NCBI GenBank assembly: GCA_007123015.1
Contig: SKSL01000189.1
Coordinates: 1-15,256, forward strand
Direction of reading: 5' to 3'
DNA length: 15,256 bases
From: Natronohydrobacter sp.
Lineage (GTDB): Bacteria > Pseudomonadota > Alphaproteobacteria > Rhodobacterales > Rhodobacteraceae
Part shown: piece by piece, positions 13,484 through 15,256 of the stretch
How positions within the stretch are numbered: position 1 is the stretch's first letter
How the letters are laid out: each line of letters begins with the position of its first letter
Program-made: the position numbers and the translations under genes
Notes under the pieces: generated by a model
Told to the model about the DNA's origin: nothing
The model's database searches: none
Seen by the model: only the letters and a program-made list of their open reading frames with translations

Positions 13484-14599
13484 TCACGCAGCCGACGCGG
13501 CCGTGGTGGTTAACTCGCGCAGGTCAATCACCTGATGCGTGCGGATCGAATGTTCGGCAGCTTCGCCCACCAGAACCGACCAGTAGCCATCGGCAAGGCT
13601 GACTTCCGGCTGGCCATGGCCCTTGCGGATCAGGTCCAGAAACCGTGCATGCTGGAAATAGGTGGATCCGTGATGATCGCCCGCGCCAAGGATCTGCGCG
13701 TCCACCTCGACCACATCGCGGATCTCGCGCTTGGTGGCGCGGTCCGAGATCACGAATTCCGAATGACGCTCTTGCCCATCCGGGGCAAACCGCGCAGGCC
13801 CCGGCACGCAGGCATCCAGACGCGCCTTGTCGCCAGTGACCGAGACGACTTCCTGCCAATACGAGCCCTCGGCGAACATGCACAGTTCCAGCATCGCGCG
13901 GGTACCATTTGCAAAATCGACCGTCACGAAGCCATGATCGACGATATCGGGCACGCGCCCGTCATAGCGTTCCTCGCGATGGTTCACATCCGCCCCGCCC
14001 GACGCATAAACGCGGACCGGATCGGACCCCAGCAGCAGCCGCATCAGATCGAAGAAATGGCAGCATTTCTCGACCATCGTGCCGCCTGTGCGCGCATTGA
14101 AGCGGTTCCAGTCGCCGACTTTTTCCAGAAACGGAAAGCGATGCTCGCGGATCGAGACCATGCGCGATGTGCCCGCGCGCCCCTCTTGCAAAGCCGCGCG
14201 CAACCGTTCGACCGGGGGCATGTAGCGATACTCCATCGCGACCCAAACCGGCGCGCGCCGCCCCTCTGCCGCCTGCATCAGCGCGCGGCAGTCAGCGGAT
14301 GTCGTGGCCAGCGGCTTTTCGCACAGGATCGGCTTGTCTGTCGCCAGCAGATCGCGCATGAGCCCGGCATGCAGGTCATTGGGTGCGGCCAGCACATAGG
14401 CATCGCACAGATCCGACCCCAACAGCGCGCGGTGGTCGCTGAACGCTTGCGCGCCCGCCAAAGCGGCGGCCTGTGCGCGCATCCCCTCATCCGGGTCGCA
14501 GACAGCCGTGACCTGCGCGCCTTCCAGCAGGGCGATATTGCGCATATGCTCCTGGCCCATCATGCCAGAGCCGATGATCCCGTAACGGATGGGTGCCAT
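13484..14599 (-). CDS. Gfo/Idh/MocA-family oxidoreductase
   Basis: The 371-aa protein has the N-terminal Rossmann motif GIIGSGMMGQEH (7-18), CDPD after the second strand, CEKPLA (93-98, with the conserved Lys95), and in the C-terminal domain GGTMVEKCCHFFD (172-184), where Lys178 and His181 occupy the usual catalytic positions of the GG-x-D/K-x-x-H motif. Family members oxidise or reduce sugars, inositols, sugar lactones or imines with NAD(P). The segment PNDLHAGLM is typical. A strong ribosome site (AAAGGA) precedes ATG at 14599. It is between an SDR (25-bp gap) and a hydroxyacid dehydrogenase (12-bp gap), so co-transcribed. A sugar-derived substrate such as an aldose, keto-inositol or apiose-type sugar is plausible; I cannot name it. 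Confidence 0.9.
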   Translation of the reverse strand: MAPIRYGIIGSGMMGQEHMRNIALLEGAQVTAVCDPDEGMRAQAAALAGAQAFSDHRALLGSDLCDAYVLAAPNDLHAGLMRDLLATDKPILCEKPLATTSADCRALMQAAEGRRAPVWVAMEYRYMPPVERLRAALQEGRAGTSRMVSIREHRFPFLEKVGDWNRFNARTGGTMVEKCCHFFDLMRLLLGSDPVRVYASGGADVNHREERYDGRVPDIVDHGFVTVDFANGTRAMLELCMFAEGSYWQEVVSVTGDKARLDACVPGPARFAPDGQERHSEFVISDRATKREIRDVVEVDAQILGAGDHHGSTYFQHARFLDLIRKGHGQPEVSLADGYWSVLVGEAAEHSIRTHQVIDLRELTTTAASAA

Positions 14600-14624
14600 C
14601 CCCTCTATCCTTTCTTGCGCCGGG

Positions 14625-15256
14625 TCAGTTCAGGGTCAGCCCGGCATCGACGATGAAATCCTGTCCCGTGCAGCCTGCACTTGCGCTTGACGCAAGAAAC
14701 AGCACCATGGGCGTGACATGCTTCGGTTCCAGCCGGTATTTCAGCGCCTGAAGCGCCAGAAATTCGGCGTTCTTTTCCGGGGTCAGCCAGAGCTTCGCCT
14801 GACGCTCGGTCAGGATCGCGCCGGGCACGACAGAATTGACGCGCACCCCCTGCGGCCCCAGTTCCTGCGCCAGCGTCCGGGTCAGACCGTGGATCGCGGC
14901 CTTGGCAGTGGTGTAGCCCAGAAGCCCCGGCCGCCCGCGCATCCAACTGATCGAGCCCATATTGATAATGCTCCCGCCCCCGGCCGCGACCATCCCCGGC
15001 AGCACGGCTTGCGCGGCAAAGACATGGTGCGACAGGTTCGTCGCCATGCAGTCGCGCCAATAGTCCGGGGTCAGTTCGGTGAAATCATGGCGATCATCGC
15101 GCGCGGCATTGTTCACCAGCACTGTGAACGGGCCCGTTTCCTGCGCCAGATCTGCGATGATCTGGGGCAGCACATCCAGATCGCGCAGATCGGTCTGGCG
15201 GAAGATGGCCCCGGTCTCGGTGGCCAGTTCTGCGCCAGCCGCTCTGTCCAGATCGA
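14625..15256 (-). CDS. Short-chain dehydrogenase resembling D-xylose/aldose 1-dehydrogenase (N-terminus beyond window)
   Basis: The frame stays open from the TGA at 14625-14627 to the right edge, where in-frame codons read DLDRAAGAELATETGAIFRQ before the segment with the first internal start. Only the Rossmann glycine motif is missing, outside the window. Visible: NNAARDDRHDF (the NNAG-type motif), GSISW with catalytic Ser encoded at 14952-14954, and YTTAK (Tyr at 14913-14915, Lys at 14901-14903) 13 residues later. VNSVVPGAILTERQ follows, and the end is CTGQDFIVDAG. The NNA-DDRH, GSISW and TPE spacing closely matches my memory of Caulobacter D-xylose dehydrogenase (XylB), so it probably oxidises an aldose to its lactone with NAD+. 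The internal GTG at 15173 is not the true start. It leads the visible part of the leftward operon ending in galM. Aldose identity is not determined. Confidence 0.88.
   Translation of the reverse strand, partial: DLDRAAGAELATETGAIFRQTDLRDLDVLPQIIADLAQETGPFTVLVNNAARDDRHDFTELTPDYWRDCMATNLSHHVFAAQAVLPGMVAAGGGSIINMGSISWMRGRPGLLGYTTAKAAIHGLTRTLAQELGPQGVRVNSVVPGAILTERQAKLWLTPEKNAEFLALQALKYRLEPKHVTPMVLFLASSASAGCTGQDFIVDAGLTLN

Noticed and set aside
12419..13513. A 364-codon + strand frame opposite the hydroxyacid dehydrogenase
   Set aside because: Shadow frame; the opposite strand encodes all catalytic residues and has a ribosome site.
13535..14656. A 373-codon + strand frame opposite the Gfo/Idh/MocA gene
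   Set aside because: Low-complexity Arg/Ala/His composition and no family motif; the - strand has an intact Rossmann motif, EKP and catalytic Lys/His.
1..15256. Mobile elements, CRISPR arrays, tRNA/rRNA genes, phage or defence genes
   Set aside because: No transposase, integrase, regular repeat-spacer pattern, cloverleaf or nuclease/helicase gene was seen on reading both strands; the window is metabolic throughout.

Overview
The window looks like part of an alphaproteobacterial chromosome or large replicon, most likely Rhodobacterales (Rhodobacteraceae). Grounds: high-GC coding DNA with strong G/C third positions, long antisense shadow frames, TRAP and ABC uptake genes mixed with dehydrogenases, and GC-hairpin elements with a CCCGAGGATATTT-like tail of the kind I recall between genes in that family. 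No RNA gene, insertion sequence, phage gene or CRISPR array was seen. Coding density is high; the longest gap without a gene is about 147 bp.

Region 1 (1-5788, + strand) is one catabolic unit: the 3' end of a TRAP large permease (dctM), its Tat-exported binding protein (dctP), a glutamine-synthetase-like ligase, an aldehyde dehydrogenase and an iron-type alcohol dehydrogenase. Ligase + alcohol dehydrogenase + aldehyde dehydrogenase fits a gamma-glutamylation route for a small amine or amino alcohol. Ethanolamine is the best guess: glutamylate the amine, oxidise the alcohol to aldehyde then acid, and release the amino acid by a hydrolase not present here. Hairpin/repeat elements flank the ligase gene on both sides.

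Region 2 (5881-11376) has two divergent units sharing a 121-bp AT-rich control region (7478-7598). Leftward are an inositol-monophosphatase-family phosphatase (HisN-like) and a DeoR-family repressor. Rightward is a three-gene ABC importer (binding protein, ATPase, fused two-domain permease) of the family annotated as 2-aminoethylphosphonate or hexose-phosphate uptake (PhnS2-T2-U2 / AepXVW / AfuABC). A phosphatase and a likely phospho-metabolite sensor beside this importer suggest a phosphorylated substrate: a sugar phosphate, or perhaps phosphoethanolamine, which would feed region 1.

Region 3 (11524-15256, - strand, convergent to region 2) is a tight four-gene set transcribed from the right edge: an SDR resembling D-xylose/aldose 1-dehydrogenase (cut by the window end), a Gfo/Idh/MocA oxidoreductase, a D-2-hydroxyacid dehydrogenase and an aldose 1-epimerase (galM). 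It looks like an oxidative aldose-degradation module. Whether regions 2 and 3 act on the same sugar cannot be decided from the sequence.
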